Shown here piece by piece: positions 37,316-45,899 of a DNA stretch of 64,000 bases. This DNA is from Brevibacillus reuszeri. Lineage in GTDB: Bacteria > Bacillota > Bacilli > Brevibacillales > Brevibacillaceae. The stretch is taken from the NCBI RefSeq assembly GCF_002897295.1, contig NZ_BEXF01000002.1, forward strand, positions 186,001-250,000, written 5' to 3'. The position numbers were made by a program, and so were the translations under genes. Each line of letters opens with the position of its first letter. Positions within the stretch are counted from its first letter, which is position 1. A model generated the notes under the pieces. It saw only the letters and a program-made list of their open reading frames with translations. It ran no database searches and was not told the origin of the DNA.

Positions 37316-37342
37316 AGCATGGATTATGTTCCATGCTATTTT
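37316..37342 (+). terminator. Terminator after the LytTR regulator
   Basis: AGCATGG pairs with CCATGCT, followed by ATTTTAATT. Confidence 0.7.
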
Positions 37343-37432
37343 AATTACTCAGTAAGCACTACACGGCTCGTTCTCCTGTTAATTGGATGATATGTGTACG
37401 CCAAAAAATTTAACTCTATACCCTTGCGAGTC

Positions 37433-37486
37433 TTGAATAAATTACCCTTTTCGTTATATACTTAATTGAAAATGATTATCATTTTC
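37433..37486 (+). promoter_or_regulatory. Promoter and perfect Fur box of the YusV-like gene
   Basis: TTGAAT (37433-37438) and TATATA (37455-37460) lie just before a perfect 19-base palindrome, GAAAATGATTATCATTTTC (37468-37486). The palindrome covers the expected transcription start. Iron-loaded Fur should block initiation there. The rest of the gap 37246-37537 holds only the preceding terminator. Confidence 0.85.
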
Positions 37487-37537
37487 TAACGATACTTTTT
37501 CACCATACATACCTTCCTATAAAGGAGTTGACCTGTT

Positions 37538-38413
37538 GTGGAACGCTTATATACGCAAAAGCTGGATATTGGTTACGGCGAGCTTTCCATCGTAAAGGAT
37601 TTGAACATCAGTATTCCATCTGGAAAGATTACAGCACTCGTCGGTGCGAACGGCTCTGGGAAGTCGACGATCCTCAAAACACTGGCTCGCATCATGAAGC
37701 CTACTGGCGGGCAAGTATTCTTGGACGGAAAATCGATTCATCAGCAATCGACAAAAGACGTTGCCAAGCAGCTGGCAATTCTCCCGCAAAACCCTACTGC
37801 GCCCGATGGACTAACCGTATCTGAGCTGGTAACGTATGGCCGCTTTCCGCATCAAAAAGGCTTCGGCTCTTTGACCAAGGAAGATAAAGAGATCGTACAA
37901 TGGGCGATTGCCATGACTGGGATGGTCGATTTCTATGATCGCCCTGTCGATCAATTGTCTGGTGGTCAGCGTCAGCGCGCATGGATTGCGATGGCACTCG
38001 CCCAAGGCACTGATATTTTATTTTTGGATGAACCGACTACGTTCCTCGATATGGCACATCAGCTCGAGGTTCTGAAATTGCTGCAAAAGCTGAATGAAGA
38101 AGAGAAGCGTACCATCGTCATGGTCGTTCATGACCTGAATCATGCGACCCGCTATGCCCAGCACATGGTCGCCATCTCTCGTGGTACTGTCGTAGCGGAA
38201 GGAAGTCCTACCGAGGTCATGACTCCTGATATGCTGCGCAAAGTGTTCAATATTGAAGCAGACATTTTGCATGACCCGCGTACAGGTGTACCGCTTTGCC
38301 TCCCGTTTGAATTGACAAGCGCCATTGAGCAAGAGCAGCCAAGCACGAGCCCTGTCAGCGCTCCTGCTGAAGCCGTACAAGTAGAAGAACGTAGATTGGT
38401 CGGCACTCGCTAA
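37538..38413 (+). CDS. Siderophore ABC transporter ATPase (YusV/FhuC-like)
   Basis: 291 residues. Walker A is GANGSGKST, signature LSGGQRQR, Walker [21 protein letters not shown], and the switch His is in [12 protein letters not shown]. Sequence and length are close to B. subtilis YusV, which energises several permeases for bacillibactin and other siderophores. No permease is adjacent, consistent with such a shared ATPase. The start is GTG at 37538 behind AAAGGAG. Fur control is indicated by the box upstream. The C-terminal 30 residues (Gln/Pro/Ala-rich) are not conserved in ATPases. Confidence 0.87.
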   Translation: MERLYTQKLDIGYGELSIVKDLNISIPSGKITALVGANGSGKSTILKTLARIMKPTGGQVFLDGKSIHQQSTKDVAKQLAILPQNPTAPDGLTVSELVTYGRFPHQKGFGSLTKEDKEIVQWAIAMTGMVDFYDRPVDQLSGGQRQRAWIAMALAQGTDILFLDEPTTFLDMAHQLEVLKLLQKLNEEEKRTIVMVVHDLNHATRYAQHMVAISRGTVVAEGSPTEVMTPDMLRKVFNIEADILHDPRTGVPLCLPFELTSAIEQEQPSTSPVSAPAEAVQVEERRLVGTR

Positions 38414-38445
38414 TCTGCGTTTTGCTCGAACCTCACCGGAACAGA

Positions 38446-38485
38446 AAAAACCATTCCCAAGCAAGCAGTGAAGGGAATGGTTTTT
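38446..38485. terminator. Bidirectional terminator
   Basis: AAAAACCATTCCC (38446-38458) pairs with GGGAATGGTTTTT (38473-38485) between two convergent genes. A second hairpin at about 38505-38535 (CAGCTCAGG and CCTGGGCTG), with a T-rich tail on the minus strand, also serves the binding-protein gene. Confidence 0.85.
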
Positions 38486-38567
38486 CGTGCTTGTAAAAAC
38501 AAACAGCCCAGGCAAATGCTTCGCCCTGAGCTGCTCTATACTACCTATATCTCTTTTGCTTGACCTC

Positions 38568-39572
38568 TTACCACTTGATGTCTTTCAATACTTCGTCTGC
38601 CATGTTCGCAGTAGAAACCAATCCGCCGCCAGACAGGTACCAGTAGTTTGAATCGAGGTAAATGATGTTGCCGTTTTTGAATGCTTTTGTGTTTTTCACC
38701 AGGTCGTTTTCAATCACTTTTTTAGCAGGAGAAACGGCATCTTTATTTGTAGCAACTGCTCCATCACGGTCTACCACAAAGAGGTAATCCGGATCTTTTT
38801 CTGCTACGTATTCGAACGATACGCTTTGACCATGAGTGGATACTTCGATGTTTTTATCTACAGGGGTGAAACCAAACACGTCATGCAGAATACCAAAACG
38901 GGAGCCTGCACCGTAAGCACTGATTTTACCCTCGTTTGCCAGGACAATCAAAGCATTTTTACCGCTTGCTGTCGCTTTTTCGTTCAGCTGCTTGATGGAG
39001 TCATTGATTTTAGCCAATTCTTCATCCACTTGTGCTTCTTTTCCGAAGATGGTGCCAAGCGTTTTCATGTTTTCAGTGAAGGATTCCATATACTTGGAAG
39101 TATCTACACCCAAGAAGATCGTTGGAGCGATTTTGTTCAGCTCTTCATAAGCATCTTGCTGTCTGCCAGAAATGAAGATAACATCTGGTTTCATCGCATT
39201 GATTTTTTCAAAGTCTGGCTCTTTCAGGCCACCAATGTTTTTATATTTTGCATCCTTGAATTTCGCGAGGTAAGGAGGAACGCTTGCTTGTGCAACACCT
39301 GTTACTTCAATACCCAATTTATCCAAGGAATCCAGAACGCCGTAGTCAAAAGCTACAACTGTTTGTGGGTTCTTTTTCAATTTTGCTTCGCCCAATTTAT
39401 GCTTAATTGTAATTTCTTCTGATTCCTTCGCCGCTTCCGGTGCTTTTGTAGCATCTGTGGAAGCTCCAGCTCCTGAAGTTTGAGTAGCGGGTGCCGCACT
39501 ATTTGATCCGCAAGCTGCAGTGAATACCGCCAGCAGCACTGCCATGAACAGCATGATAAATTTCTTGTTCAC
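38568..39572 (-). CDS. yclQ: Petrobactin-type siderophore-binding lipoprotein (YclQ-like)
   Basis: 334 residues. The signal peptide ends in lipobox FTAAC (Cys21), then an Ala/Thr-rich linker and a class III helical-backbone binding fold (PF01497): VVAFDYGVLDSLDKLGIEVTGVA, INAMKPDVIFISGRQ, and a C-terminal WYLSGGG. The GTG at 39572 follows AGAGGTGA. Gene order permease-permease-ATPase-binding protein equals B. subtilis yclNOPQ, which imports petrobactin. A 111-base gap separates it from the ATPase gene. Confidence 0.85.
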   Translation of the reverse strand: MNKKFIMLFMAVLLAVFTAACGSNSAAPATQTSGAGASTDATKAPEAAKESEEITIKHKLGEAKLKKNPQTVVAFDYGVLDSLDKLGIEVTGVAQASVPPYLAKFKDAKYKNIGGLKEPDFEKINAMKPDVIFISGRQQDAYEELNKIAPTIFLGVDTSKYMESFTENMKTLGTIFGKEAQVDEELAKINDSIKQLNEKATASGKNALIVLANEGKISAYGAGSRFGILHDVFGFTPVDKNIEVSTHGQSVSFEYVAEKDPDYLFVVDRDGAVATNKDAVSPAKKVIENDLVKNTKAFKNGNIIYLDSNYWYLSGGGLVSTANMADEVLKDIKW

Positions 39573-39683
39573 TTCTATCACCTCTATATATATTTTTAAA
39601 TATCTAAAATTATTGATAGCTCGCTTGTAGATGATTTCCCCCTGCTTGCCATCAAAATAATTTTAACGAAAGGAAGTTGGTGC

Positions 39684-40442
39684 TTACGCGTAGTACACGC
39701 ATATTTTATTTTCATCAATGTCTTCAATCTGGATGTCCATATCGTAGACGTCTTTGAGAATCGAGGAGTTAATAATTTCCTCTGTAGGACCTTCCTTCAC
39801 GACCTTGCCGTCCTTTAGCGCTACGATAAAATCCGAGTAGCAGGAAGCAAAGTTGATATCGTGGATAACGATCACCACTGTCTTGCCCATTTCATCTACC
39901 AGTCTTCTCAGCACCTTCATGATCTGAACAGAATGCTTCATATCGAGGTTATTGAGCGGCTCATCCAACAGGACGTACTCGGTGTTTTGAGCGACAACCA
40001 TCGCGATGTAGGCACGTTGTCTCTGCCCACCACTCAGCTGATCTAAATACTTGTGCTGAATGTCCTCCAGCTCCAAATAGCGGATTGCCTCGTCAACGTA
40101 CTGCCAATCCTCTTTTGACAGGTTCCCTTGCGAATACGGGAAGCGACCAAAGCTGACCAGCTCACGAATCGTCAACCGAACCGTAATATGGTTGGATTGC
40201 TTGAGGATCGAGATTTTTTTAGCCAGCTCGTTGCTCTTGCACTGACTAATCTCCTGTCCCTCAAGAAAAATCTCTCCCTGATCCTTCGTCAAAAGGCGAC
40301 TGATCATGGACAGCAGGGTACTCTTCCCGGCCCCATTGGGTCCGATGAAGGACGTGATTTTTCCCTTGGTGATTTTCACAGAGACATTTTCCACGACGTA
40401 TTTGCTACCATACTGTTTTGAGACATTCCGGACTTCTACCAC
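39684..40442 (-). CDS. yclP: Siderophore ABC transporter ATPase (YclP-like)
   Basis: 252 residues. Walker A is GPNGAGKST, signature LSGGQRQR, Walker B YVLLDEPLNNLDMKHSVQIM, switch VIHDINFA. It starts inside the end of the permease gene (7-base overlap), so it is co-translated. It drives petrobactin-type import with the two permeases upstream. Confidence 0.9.
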   Translation of the reverse strand: MVEVRNVSKQYGSKYVVENVSVKITKGKITSFIGPNGAGKSTLLSMISRLLTKDQGEIFLEGQEISQCKSNELAKKISILKQSNHITVRLTIRELVSFGRFPYSQGNLSKEDWQYVDEAIRYLELEDIQHKYLDQLSGGQRQRAYIAMVVAQNTEYVLLDEPLNNLDMKHSVQIMKVLRRLVDEMGKTVVIVIHDINFASCYSDFIVALKDGKVVKEGPTEEIINSSILKDVYDMDIQIEDIDENKICVYYA

Positions 40443-41380
40443 GATTTATTCTCCTTTAACAGAAGATAGATGAAGTAAACTCCACCGATAAAGTTGACGA
40501 TGACACTGAGTGTAGTGGAGAACGTGAACACACGCTCTACAACCAACAGACCACCTACCAAAGCCACAATACTGATTAAGGATGACCCTGCCAGCAAGTA
40601 TTTATGCTGATACGTCTTCATAAACTGATGAGCCAGGTTGGCGACGAGGAGTCCCAGGAACGTAATCGGTCCTACCAATGCAGTCGCAATCGATACGAGC
40701 AAAGCGATGACGATCAGGAAACGCTTGACGACGAAATCGTAATCGATCCCAAGGTTGACGGCTTGATCACGCCCGAGCGCCAGTACATCCAGGTATTTCA
40801 TATAGCGCCAGAAGTAAATCGTGATTGCAATCACCAGGATAAAGCTGATGACTAACAGGTCGGTGTTCACATTGTTAAAGCTGGCGAACATTTTATCTTG
40901 AACGACCTGGAATTCATTCGGATCAATCAACACCTGCATAAACGTAGCGAGACTGTTAAACAGCGTGCCAAAAATGATCCCGATTAAAAGCAGAAAGTAT
41001 ATATTTTGTCCTTCTCTCTTGAACAGGAACTTGTATAGCAACATGGCAAACAGCACCATCACGCCCGCAGAGATCAGGAAGTTGATATTTTTGTTCAACA
41101 GCGTAATGTGGGTGGAACCAAATGCGAATATGACGAAGGTTTGGATGAACATGTACAAGGAATCCAAGCCTATGATGCTGGGCGTCAAAATCCGGTTGTT
41201 GGTAATCGTCTGGAATACCATCGTTGAGAAAGCGATGATCGTCCCAGTCAAAACAATGGCGAGAATTTTCTTCAAACGCCGAGGCAATACATAATCCCAG
41301 TTGCCACCGGCATCAATCAGCATAAATATGGCTATTAGAGCAATGGCGACAATCGCCAGGACACCAAGCTTAGCTTTCAT
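40436..41380 (-). CDS. yclO: Siderophore ABC transporter permease (YclO-like)
   Basis: 314 residues, FecCD family, about nine membrane helices. Signature segments are STMVFQTITNNRILTPSIIGLDSLY and GPITFLGLLVANLAHQFMKTYQHKYLL. The start overlaps the end of the preceding permease by four bases. It forms the heterodimeric channel with the YclN-like protein. Confidence 0.9.
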   Translation of the reverse strand: MKAKLGVLAIVAIALIAIFMLIDAGGNWDYVLPRRLKKILAIVLTGTIIAFSTMVFQTITNNRILTPSIIGLDSLYMFIQTFVIFAFGSTHITLLNKNINFLISAGVMVLFAMLLYKFLFKREGQNIYFLLLIGIIFGTLFNSLATFMQVLIDPNEFQVVQDKMFASFNNVNTDLLVISFILVIAITIYFWRYMKYLDVLALGRDQAVNLGIDYDFVVKRFLIVIALLVSIATALVGPITFLGLLVANLAHQFMKTYQHKYLLAGSSLISIVALVGGLLVVERVFTFSTTLSVIVNFIGGVYFIYLLLKENKSW

Positions 41381-42330
41381 CGTTCATATGCCTTTCTTCT
41401 CATGAGTAAGAACACGAATATTCCGCTACCGACTACCCCTACCATCAAGCCAATCGAGATTTCATACGGGAAGATGATGAGGCGTCCCAGAATATCACAG
41501 CACAGTACAAACACAGCACCCAGCAAAGCAGTATGAGACAAGCTCTTCTTCAGGTTATCCCCCAAATACAAGGTTACGATATTAGGAATGATCAAGCCGA
41601 GAAACGGAATCGTCCCGACCGTCAAAATCACGACGGAAGAAACCATAGCGACGATGACCAAGCCTATATTGACGACCTGCTTGTAGTTCAACCCCAGATT
41701 GATGGCGAACTCCTCACCCATCCCTGCAATCGTAAACTTGTTGGCAAACAAATACGCGATAATCACCAGCGGGATGCTTATGTACAAAAGCTCATAGCTG
41801 CCTTTCATAATGGAGGAAAAATCACCGTGAAGCCAAGCAGACATGTTCTGGATGAGGTCGTATTTATAGGCAAAAAACGTAGTAATCGAGCCTACGATAT
41901 TACCAAACATCAAACCTACTAGCGGAATGAAAATGGAATCCTTGAATTTAATCCTGTCGAGGATCTTCATAAAAATGAAGGTTCCAAGTAGTGCGAATAC
42001 AAAAGCCACAAGCAGCTTCACCAGTGGACTGGCATCGTAGAATACCATCAGTGAAACCAGAATCCCGAATCGGACGGAGTCCTCTGTACCTGCCGTGGTA
42101 GGTGAAACGAATTTATTCCGTGTCAGCTGCTGCATGATCAGACCTACGACACTCATGCTGATCCCAGCAATGATGATACTGATCAAACGAGGAATCCTGC
42201 TGATCCACATCACCTGTACCTTGTCGTCTGACAGATTGAACAGCTCCCAAGGCGAGATGTCCTTCACACCGATAAACAATGACGCTATTGATAGCAAAAT
42301 AAGTGCTATGACCAAATATCTCTTTTTCAT
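41377..42330 (-). CDS. yclN: Siderophore ABC transporter permease (YclN-like)
   Basis: 317 residues, FecCD family, about nine membrane helices. VVGLIMQQLTRNKFVSPTTAGTEDSVRFG and GTIPFLGLIIPNIVTLYLG are the typical conserved blocks. It is first gene of the yclNOPQ-like operon, with two Fur-type repeats 65-100 bases upstream. Confidence 0.9.
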   Translation of the reverse strand: MKKRYLVIALILLSIASLFIGVKDISPWELFNLSDDKVQVMWISRIPRLISIIIAGISMSVVGLIMQQLTRNKFVSPTTAGTEDSVRFGILVSLMVFYDASPLVKLLVAFVFALLGTFIFMKILDRIKFKDSIFIPLVGLMFGNIVGSITTFFAYKYDLIQNMSAWLHGDFSSIMKGSYELLYISIPLVIIAYLFANKFTIAGMGEEFAINLGLNYKQVVNIGLVIVAMVSSVVILTVGTIPFLGLIIPNIVTLYLGDNLKKSLSHTALLGAVFVLCCDILGRLIIFPYEISIGLMVGVVGSGIFVFLLMRRKAYER

Positions 42331-42393
42331 CGCTTCCCTACTCTTCCTTTGATCCGGAGGAATACTGTCTTGGTTTATTCTTATTAGTAATAA

Positions 42394-42430
42394 GGAGATT
42401 CATTCTCAGTAATAAAGAGATTCATTCTCA
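42394..42430 (-). promoter_or_regulatory. Two tandem Fur-type boxes upstream of yclN
   Basis: GAGATTCATTCTCA occurs at 42395-42408 and again at 42417-42430, 22 bases apart. In minus orientation each reads TGAGAATGAATCTC, close to the TGATAATNATTATCA Fur core. The region 42331-42596 holds these and the divergent padR promoter. Confidence 0.7.
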
Positions 42431-42532
42431 ATTACGCTTACAGATGTTATATTAGCACTTCTTTATTGGAGATTAAAGACTTTTTTATTAGTCGGCTAAA
42501 TTTCTTTCGATTGCAAAAAGTAAGACAGCATA

Positions 42533-42581
42533 TTGACAGCAATACGATATATCGTTTACATTGAATTCGATATATCGTATT
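42533..42581 (+). promoter_or_regulatory. padR promoter with large inverted-repeat operator
   Basis: TTGACA (42533-42538) and TACATT (about 42557-42562) form the promoter. AATACGATATATCG (42541-42554) and CGATATATCGTATT (42568-42581) are a perfect 14-base inverted repeat flanking the -10 box, and each arm contains the smaller palindrome CGATATATCG. This suggests autorepression by the PadR protein. Confidence 0.75.
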
Positions 42582-42596
42582 GAGAGGTGGAATGTT

Positions 42597-43193
42597 ATGC
42601 GTAATCATTTTCGGTCTCCATTTTCAGATGAGTATCGGCGCTCCTATGACCCGTATCACCCCGGCCAATCGCATGAAAAAGACGACAGCTACTATCGTCA
42701 TGGCGGGCGAGGCGGACGCGGGAAACGTTTTTTTGGCAGAGGCGATGTGAAGTATGCGTTATTGGAGCTGCTAGCTACCGAGCCTATGCATGGCTATCAG
42801 ATGATGAAGGGGCTAGAGGAAAAAACCGGCGGGCTGTATTCTCCAAGTCCAGGGTCGATTTACCCGACTCTGCAAATGTTAGAGGATCGTGAGCTCGTCA
42901 GCTCAGAAGTAGTCAGTGGCAAGAAGACGTATACCATTACTAGAGCTGGCCTTGTCTTTTTGCAGGAAAGACAAGCAGAAGAAAAACACGAAGTCACTCA
43001 GGAACAGATGCCTGCTGATCTTAGCGCAAGCAATCTCGAGCTCCAACAAGAGCTGAACGAATTGGTAGAAACCATGAAGGATTTGCAAAAGAAAGCAGAG
43101 AATGATCCGGTGCAGCTCTCACGACTGATCTTTTTTGTGAAAAAGGTTCGCCATAAGCTGGAAGGCCACTTCGGAGAGGATGCTCAGCGATGA
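42597..43193 (+). CDS. PadR-family transcriptional regulator
   Basis: 198 residues. An unusual N-terminal stretch of about 45 residues, rich in Tyr/Arg/Gly/His (SFSDEYRR-type, then HGGRGGRGKRFFGRG), precedes the PadR winged helix (DVKYALLELLATEPMHGYQMMKGLEEKTGGLYSPSPGSIYPTLQMLEDRELV). A C-terminal helical dimerisation part follows. The ATG at 42597 follows AGAGGTGG. Its stop overlaps the start of the ABC exporter (ATGA). PadR proteins with an exporter typically repress it until a drug binds. Confidence 0.9.
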   Translation: MRNHFRSPFSDEYRRSYDPYHPGQSHEKDDSYYRHGGRGGRGKRFFGRGDVKYALLELLATEPMHGYQMMKGLEEKTGGLYSPSPGSIYPTLQMLEDRELVSSEVVSGKKTYTITRAGLVFLQERQAEEKHEVTQEQMPADLSASNLELQQELNELVETMKDLQKKAENDPVQLSRLIFFVKKVRHKLEGHFGEDAQR

Positions 43194-45004
43194 GAAGCTA
43201 TAAGCCGCCTGGATCGAACCGTATTTTAACAGATGAGCGCGCTTCAGCCCGTTCCGTCTGGAGCATGTACCAGCGATTGTTTACTCATGCACGTGAGCAA
43301 TGGCAAAAGATGCTCCTAGCACTCGTCGCGATTATCGTCATTTCGCTGCTGGAATTCGCGATTCCCCAGCTGACAGCTTATACGATAGATCACGCCATTC
43401 CCGATAAACGCTACGGTGAGCTGCTGTGGATTGGAGCGGGTATTTTAGGAGCCGCACTTTTTCTTGGTCTGTTTACCTACCTAAGCAGCTATTTGCTCTC
43501 CTACATCGGTCAGCATACGATCAATCGGCTGCGCAACGAGCTGTACCAGCATCTTCAAAAGCAGGACATGGCGTTTTTTGATAAAAACCGGACAGGTGAT
43601 TTGATGTCCCGCATCACAGGCGATGTCAGCATCCTGCAACAGCTCGTCTCCTCTGGCATGCTGCAAATGGTCACGGAGCTGGTTACGTTTTTCGCCATCG
43701 CCATCTATATGCTGTACGTGAATCCGCAATTGACGCTTTTGATGCTATGTACGTTCCCCCTCCTGTTTTTCTTCACCCGCAAGGTCGGCAAGCGAATGCG
43801 CTCTTCCTTTCGCGCCGTACAGGAATCATCAGCGGATGTGAACAATCATCTGGTCGAAAACTTGTCCAGTGTACGGCTCATGAAGGCATACGCTACAGAG
43901 CCATACGAAGCCCAGCAGTTCCAGCAGCGCAGTATACGAAATATGCAGGCGAGTCTGACTGCTACTCGTATCAGCGCTATGTTCAGTCCCGCGATTGATT
44001 TGTTAAATTACATCGGGATGGCTGTCGTACTTCTATTTGGTGCCTGGCAGGCCATGTCGGGTGCTCTGTCGATTGGAGCTATCGTTGCTTTTCTCTCTTA
44101 TTTGCGACTGCTGCAAACCCCTGTGCGTCAGCTTAGTCGGATGATTAACATGATTCAGCAGTCAGCGGCAGCTTATGATCGCATATCCGAAATACTGGAC
44201 ACCAAGCCAAGCATCACGGAAAAAGAAGATGCGATCACACTTCCTCCCTTGCGTGGTCAAATTGAATTTTCTCACGTAACCTTTGGCTATCAGCCTGAAC
44301 TACCTGTCCTGAACGATTTTACACTGCGGATTGCCCCAGGTTCCGTGACCGCACTCGTTGGTTCATCAGGTGCCGGGAAGTCAACTGTCGCCCATTTAAT
44401 CTCCCGTTTTTACGATGTACAGGATGGGCAAGTTCAAGTGGACGGCTTTGATGTAAAGGATCTCAAAATCGCATCCCTGCGCAGTCAGTTCGGCATCGTA
44501 TCGCAGGATATCATTTTGCTTACCGGGACGATTCGTGACAATATCGCCTACGGCAGACCTGACGCGACTGATCAGGAAATCGAGGCTGCAGCCCGCGCCG
44601 CAAACGCTCACGACTTTATCATCGCTTTTCCGGACGGATATCAATCAGCAGTAGGAGAACGTGGCGTAAAGCTGTCAGGTGGACAAAAACAGCGACTATC
44701 TATCGCACGCGCCATCCTGAAAAATCCGCGGCTCATTATTCTAGATGAAGCGACTGCTGCACTGGATACCGAATCGGAGCACCTGATTCAACAGGCTTTG
44801 TCTTCCCTATTAACTGGTCGTACGAGTCTTGTTATTGCGCATCGACTGTCGACGATCCAACAAGCCGATCAGATTGTCGTCATGGAAAAGGGACGAATTA
44901 TTGAAGCTGGCACACATGCTGAGCTGCTTAGAGCGGAAGGGCGTTACTACCAGCTGTACTCATTGCAATTTCCACAAGCAGCGAGAGAGCGAATTAGCAT
45001 CTAA
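43190..45004 (+). CDS. Multidrug-type ABC exporter, fused membrane and ATPase domains
   Basis: 604 residues, a half-transporter that works as a dimer. Six membrane helices occupy about 40-325. The ATPase has Walker A GSSGAGKST, signature LSGGQKQR, Walker B LIILDEATAALD and switch VIAHRLSTI. It is similar in layout to LmrA/MsbA and B. subtilis YfiC. It is translationally coupled to the padR gene and followed by a terminator. Substrate unknown; regulated by PadR by inference. Confidence 0.9.
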   Translation: MRSYKPPGSNRILTDERASARSVWSMYQRLFTHAREQWQKMLLALVAIIVISLLEFAIPQLTAYTIDHAIPDKRYGELLWIGAGILGAALFLGLFTYLSSYLLSYIGQHTINRLRNELYQHLQKQDMAFFDKNRTGDLMSRITGDVSILQQLVSSGMLQMVTELVTFFAIAIYMLYVNPQLTLLMLCTFPLLFFFTRKVGKRMRSSFRAVQESSADVNNHLVENLSSVRLMKAYATEPYEAQQFQQRSIRNMQASLTATRISAMFSPAIDLLNYIGMAVVLLFGAWQAMSGALSIGAIVAFLSYLRLLQTPVRQLSRMINMIQQSAAAYDRISEILDTKPSITEKEDAITLPPLRGQIEFSHVTFGYQPELPVLNDFTLRIAPGSVTALVGSSGAGKSTVAHLISRFYDVQDGQVQVDGFDVKDLKIASLRSQFGIVSQDIILLTGTIRDNIAYGRPDATDQEIEAAARAANAHDFIIAFPDGYQSAVGERGVKLSGGQKQRLSIARAILKNPRLIILDEATAALDTESEHLIQQALSSLLTGRTSLVIAHRLSTIQQADQIVVMEKGRIIEAGTHAELLRAEGRYYQLYSLQFPQAARERISI

Positions 45005-45038
45005 AAAAACCGCTACCTGAACAGGTAACGGCTTTTTG
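45005..45038. terminator. Terminator between the ABC exporter and DUF4097 gene
   Basis: AAAACCGCTACCTG pairs with CAGGTAACGGCTTTT with flanking A- and T-runs, serving two convergent genes. Confidence 0.85.
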
Positions 45039-45044
45039 TCGTAT

Positions 45045-45791
45045 TCAGTTTGATATAAAAGACCCACTTACATTTTTCACTACCCGCTCACCAGAGCCAT
45101 CCTCGGTGATCGTCACATTTCCTTGGACCGTATCAATGAGCATATCCCCACTTCCGTCAGAAATCGTGATGTCTCCCGTATGATCTCGAATGACAATATC
45201 ACCCGACTGATCTTGTATTTCTACAGTCCCGCCTGTATCCTCCAAGAAAATATCCCCAGAATCGTCATTGATCAGCTTGAGTGCAGATGCGTTTTTGATC
45301 TTGATATCGCCAGACTGATCTTGAATCACTAACTCGCCAGAAACATCTTTAATCAGTATATCGCCTGAGTCATCCTCAATCGTGAGCGCACCGGCAAGAT
45401 TAAAAATATTTACATCACCGGAGCCGTCGTTTACGTTCACATTGAGCTTGGTTGGAATAGTCACTTCTAGCGTAAGGTCTGTAATCCGAACACCAAAGCC
45501 ACCCTTTGTCTCCGAAACGAGTTTGGCTGTATTTCCATCCTGCTCTAAGGTAACGATGATGTCATCATCAGGGACGCTCTTCGATTTTTTTATGGTCGCT
45601 TCTACTTTAATGGAGGTTGCCTTTTCATCGCCTTTTACAATCAAGTCGCCCGATTCAGTCTGAATATCTAGGGCTTCGATGGAATCCACAGGCAGCTCCA
45701 TTTGTCTCTTGGTCTCCACCATCTCCAAGCTGCTGCATCCATTCAAGCCAAGTGCTGCTATTAGCAAACCTACTCCTATCCAGTGTTTCAT
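45045..45791 (-). CDS. DUF4097 beta-repeat lipoprotein
   Basis: 248 residues. The signal peptide ends in lipobox LNGC (Cys19). The C-terminal two thirds consist of short repeats of about 10 residues built on DxSGDIxI (DDSGDILIKD, DQSGDIKIKN, DDSGDIFLED, DQSGDIVIRD and others), as in the right-handed beta-solenoid of DUF4097/DUF4098 proteins. These are lipid-anchored surface proteins of unknown function. The ATG at 45791 follows GGGAGATAG. Convergent with the exporter; monocistronic. Confidence 0.8.
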   Translation of the reverse strand: MKHWIGVGLLIAALGLNGCSSLEMVETKRQMELPVDSIEALDIQTESGDLIVKGDEKATSIKVEATIKKSKSVPDDDIIVTLEQDGNTAKLVSETKGGFGVRITDLTLEVTIPTKLNVNVNDGSGDVNIFNLAGALTIEDDSGDILIKDVSGELVIQDQSGDIKIKNASALKLINDDSGDIFLEDTGGTVEIQDQSGDIVIRDHTGDITISDGSGDMLIDTVQGNVTITEDGSGERVVKNVSGSFISN

Positions 45792-45899
45792 CTCTATCTC
45801 CCTTACCAATCCGTAATGTTCTTAGGTAAAGTATAGCATGAATATTTAGGAGAACCATCAGACCCTGGCGCTGTTTTCCAGTCAGTCTGTAGACGGAGT

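Noticed and set aside
45300..45700. Possible CRISPR-like repeat in the DUF4097 region
   Set aside because: The short repeats are in frame and encode the protein's SGDI units; no spacer structure or cas gene.
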